From Opitutales bacterium (lineage in GTDB: Bacteria; Verrucomicrobiota; Verrucomicrobiia; Opitutales; JABSRG01): a stretch of DNA of 64,000 bases. The notes under the pieces are model-generated. The model searched no databases, was not told the DNA's origin, and worked only from the letters and a program-made list of their open reading frames with translations. Positions within the stretch are counted from its first letter, which is position 1; each line of letters begins with the position of its first letter. The DNA is taken from positions 305,453 to 369,452 of the forward strand of contig JANQKZ010000035.1 of assembly GCA_028280845.1 (NCBI GenBank), written 5' to 3'. Positions 62,917 through 64,000 of the stretch are shown here, in pieces. A program made the translations under genes and the position numbers.

Positions 62917-63005
62917 CCGGGTGCTGGATACCGGGTCCTGAATACGAACCGCTTCTCTGAAAGCTGGTTTCTGACCTCTGATTTCAGTCTTCCGACCTCC
63001 GGTTA
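62917..63005. repeat. Heptad-periodic degenerate repeat
   Basis: CYGR tetramers recur at 62917, 62924, 62931 and 62938. After a two-base slip they recur at 62957, 62964, 62971, 62978, (62985 degenerate), 62992 and 62999. The spacing is exactly 7 bp. It fills most of the gap between the MDR and GPH genes, which converge here. Confidence 0.75.
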
Positions 63006-63008
63006 TCC

Positions 63009-64000
63009 TTATCCCGTGGGGGTTTCTTCGTGGCTCGGCCGGGTTTTAAGGTCAGCTTCGATTTTTTCGAGTTTATTGCGGCTCAGGGGATAAAAGAAAA
63101 TTACTGCCATGCAGAGAAATCCTCCGATTGCGGCATAGGTGGTCATGAGATGGCGCAAGGTTTCCAAGACTTCCGGGGTCTGGTCCTGATTTGCCACATA
63201 ACCCGCCCGGTCCATGACCTGGAGTAGGATGAACCCTCCGAGGGCGACTCCGGCTTTAAAGGCAAGGGTGGAAGCTGAAAACACGAGCCCGGTGGCGCGG
63301 CGACCGTTTTTCCATTCCGAGTAGTCTGCAGCATCGGCCATCATGGCCCAGAGGATGGGCATGATAGGGCCGGCGGTGAAGGCGGAAAGCACTTCCAGGG
63401 TGTAGAGCAGACTCAACTGTCCGGGTTTTACGATCCAAATAGCCCAGGCAAGGACACTGGAAATGAAATAGGCTCCGATCAGGACCCACTTTTTGTCGAT
63501 GAACCTGGAAATCCAACTGGTGATGGACACGCCTCCGATCGTAGCGACACTACTCAGGAAGAGGAAAGTCGGCATCTTGTCCTCCTCCCCCATGTAATAT
63601 TTGAAGTAGTAGGCTCCGACACCGCCTTTGATGCAGATGTAAATGAGGGAAAGCAGGGAAACGACGAGGATAATGACCCAGGGAAAGTTTCTAAATAAGT
63701 CCCCAAGGTCGGTGAGGAGGTTTTGACCCTCCGCTTTATCGGTATGGACGCGTTCTTTTGTGGTGGCAAAGGCAATGTAAAAGAAGAACAAGGCCAACAC
63801 ACAGAAGATGGCGAAGGTCCACCGGTTTCCGACGACCGGGTCACCCTGCCCGAAAAAGGCCACCATAGGTTGATAGAGGGTTTTGGCGATGAGGGCGGCG
63901 ACAAAGGCGCCAAAAAAGCGGAAGGTATTGAGGCTGGTCCGTTCGGTCTGATCGGAGGTCATGACACCTGACAGGGCCGAGTAAGGGATCATGGCGGCAG
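63009..64000 (-). CDS. GPH-family sugar:cation symporter (MelB-like), 5' end beyond window
   Basis: 330 codons to the right edge and open there; an internal Met at 63992 is not the start, because the preceding bases continue the frame (AAMIPYSALSGVM matches the interior AxxPYxALxxxM of MelB-type transporters). Visible parts are MTSDQTERTSLNTFRFFGAF (the GPH 'MTxDxxERT' motif), several helices, and GPIMPILWAMMADAADYSEW with ADAADYSEWKNGRRATG, the second-half counterpart. It imports a glycoside, pentoside or hexuronide with Na+ or H+; the substrate is unknown. Confidence 0.92.
   Translation of the reverse strand, partial: AAMIPYSALSGVMTSDQTERTSLNTFRFFGAFVAALIAKTLYQPMVAFFGQGDPVVGNRWTFAIFCVLALFFFYIAFATTKERVHTDKAEGQNLLTDLGDLFRNFPWVIILVVSLLSLIYICIKGGVGAYYFKYYMGEEDKMPTFLFLSSVATIGGVSITSWISRFIDKKWVLIGAYFISSVLAWAIWIVKPGQLSLLYTLEVLSAFTAGPIMPILWAMMADAADYSEWKNGRRATGLVFSASTLAFKAGVALGGFILLQVMDRAGYVANQDQTPEVLETLRHLMTTYAAIGGFLCMAVIFFYPLSRNKLEKIEADLKTRPSHEETPTG

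Noticed and set aside
54690..63005. CRISPR array interpretation of the repeat-rich gaps
   Set aside because: The units are 7 bp with no conserved repeat-spacer structure and no cas genes are present.

Overview
The window reads as chromosomal DNA of a Verrucomicrobiota bacterium, probably Opitutae-like and from a marine or other aquatic polysaccharide-degrading lineage. This rests on protein families rather than on a marker gene. They are a TonB-dependent receptor with a 'LSPFE' N-terminal motif, DUF1080 and DUF6807 (PmoA-like) secreted proteins, DUF4838 and right-handed beta-helix proteins, three formylglycine sulfatases, FG-GAP/VCBS proteins, a sorbosone-dehydrogenase-like propeller fused to a cupredoxin, and GPH/SSS/MFS sugar transporters. 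Almost every gene between 1 and 54.1 kb belongs to carbohydrate uptake, depolymerisation or catabolism.

Layout. 0-8 kb (minus strand): DUF6807 protein (cut by the left edge), TonB-dependent receptor, DUF1080+glycosidase-like protein, hexose-phosphate mutarotase-like protein. 8.2-18.5 kb (plus): NagA-like deacetylase, a DUF4838::beta-helix fusion, two further tandem copies of the beta-helix module (the last truncated), and a 1253-residue modular secreted protein ending at a strong terminator. 18.7-19.9 kb: a decayed IS1182-like transposase. 20-25.4 kb: EamA permease, sulfatase, VCBS lipoprotein, SMP-30 lactonase-like protein. 25.5-32.5 kb: SSS symporter, then an amidohydrolase / NagB-like / class II aldolase operon and two secreted proteins of unknown function. 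32.5-37 kb: propeller-cupredoxin protein, MFS transporter, PhyH-type dioxygenase. 37.2-45.7 kb: YeiH/SuyZ-type exporter, a divergent ROK regulator, and a tight six-gene operon. 45.8-54.1 kb: beta-helix protein, secreted proteins, sulfatase, CBM9-like protein, VCBS proteins. After tRNA-Phe (54.4 kb) come a lactonase, MsrB, a GNAT protein, a sulfatase, a zf-HC2-like small protein, two tandem LacI regulators, an MDR dehydrogenase and a GPH symporter cut by the right edge.

How it works together. The six-gene operon at 40.1-45.7 kb is best read as SuyA, SuyB, ComC-like and SlcC-like sulfolactate dehydrogenases, a transaldolase and an aldehyde dehydrogenase. With the SuyZ-like exporter this matches the lower half of transaldolase-type sulfoglycolysis: 6-deoxy-6-sulfofructose to sulfolactaldehyde, to sulfolactate, to pyruvate plus sulfite, then export of the oxyanion. 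No sulfoquinovosidase or conventional sulfosugar isomerase was found in the window. A NagB-family protein with altered catalytic residues (28.3 kb) is a candidate for an unknown upstream isomerisation.

Regulation. An 18-bp, partly palindromic element close to TTATTTCGAAATCAAAAC (core TTTCGA-NN-TCGAAA) recurs upstream of about fourteen transcription units from 3.7 to 54.1 kb, on both strands and in intergenic DNA. Several copies lie 16-20 bp after a TTGACA-like hexamer, so the element overlaps the likely -10 region. This ties the receptor, depolymerases, transporters, sulfatase, SuyZ and suyAB operon into one probable regulon. No convincing copy was seen to the right of the tRNA-Phe gene.
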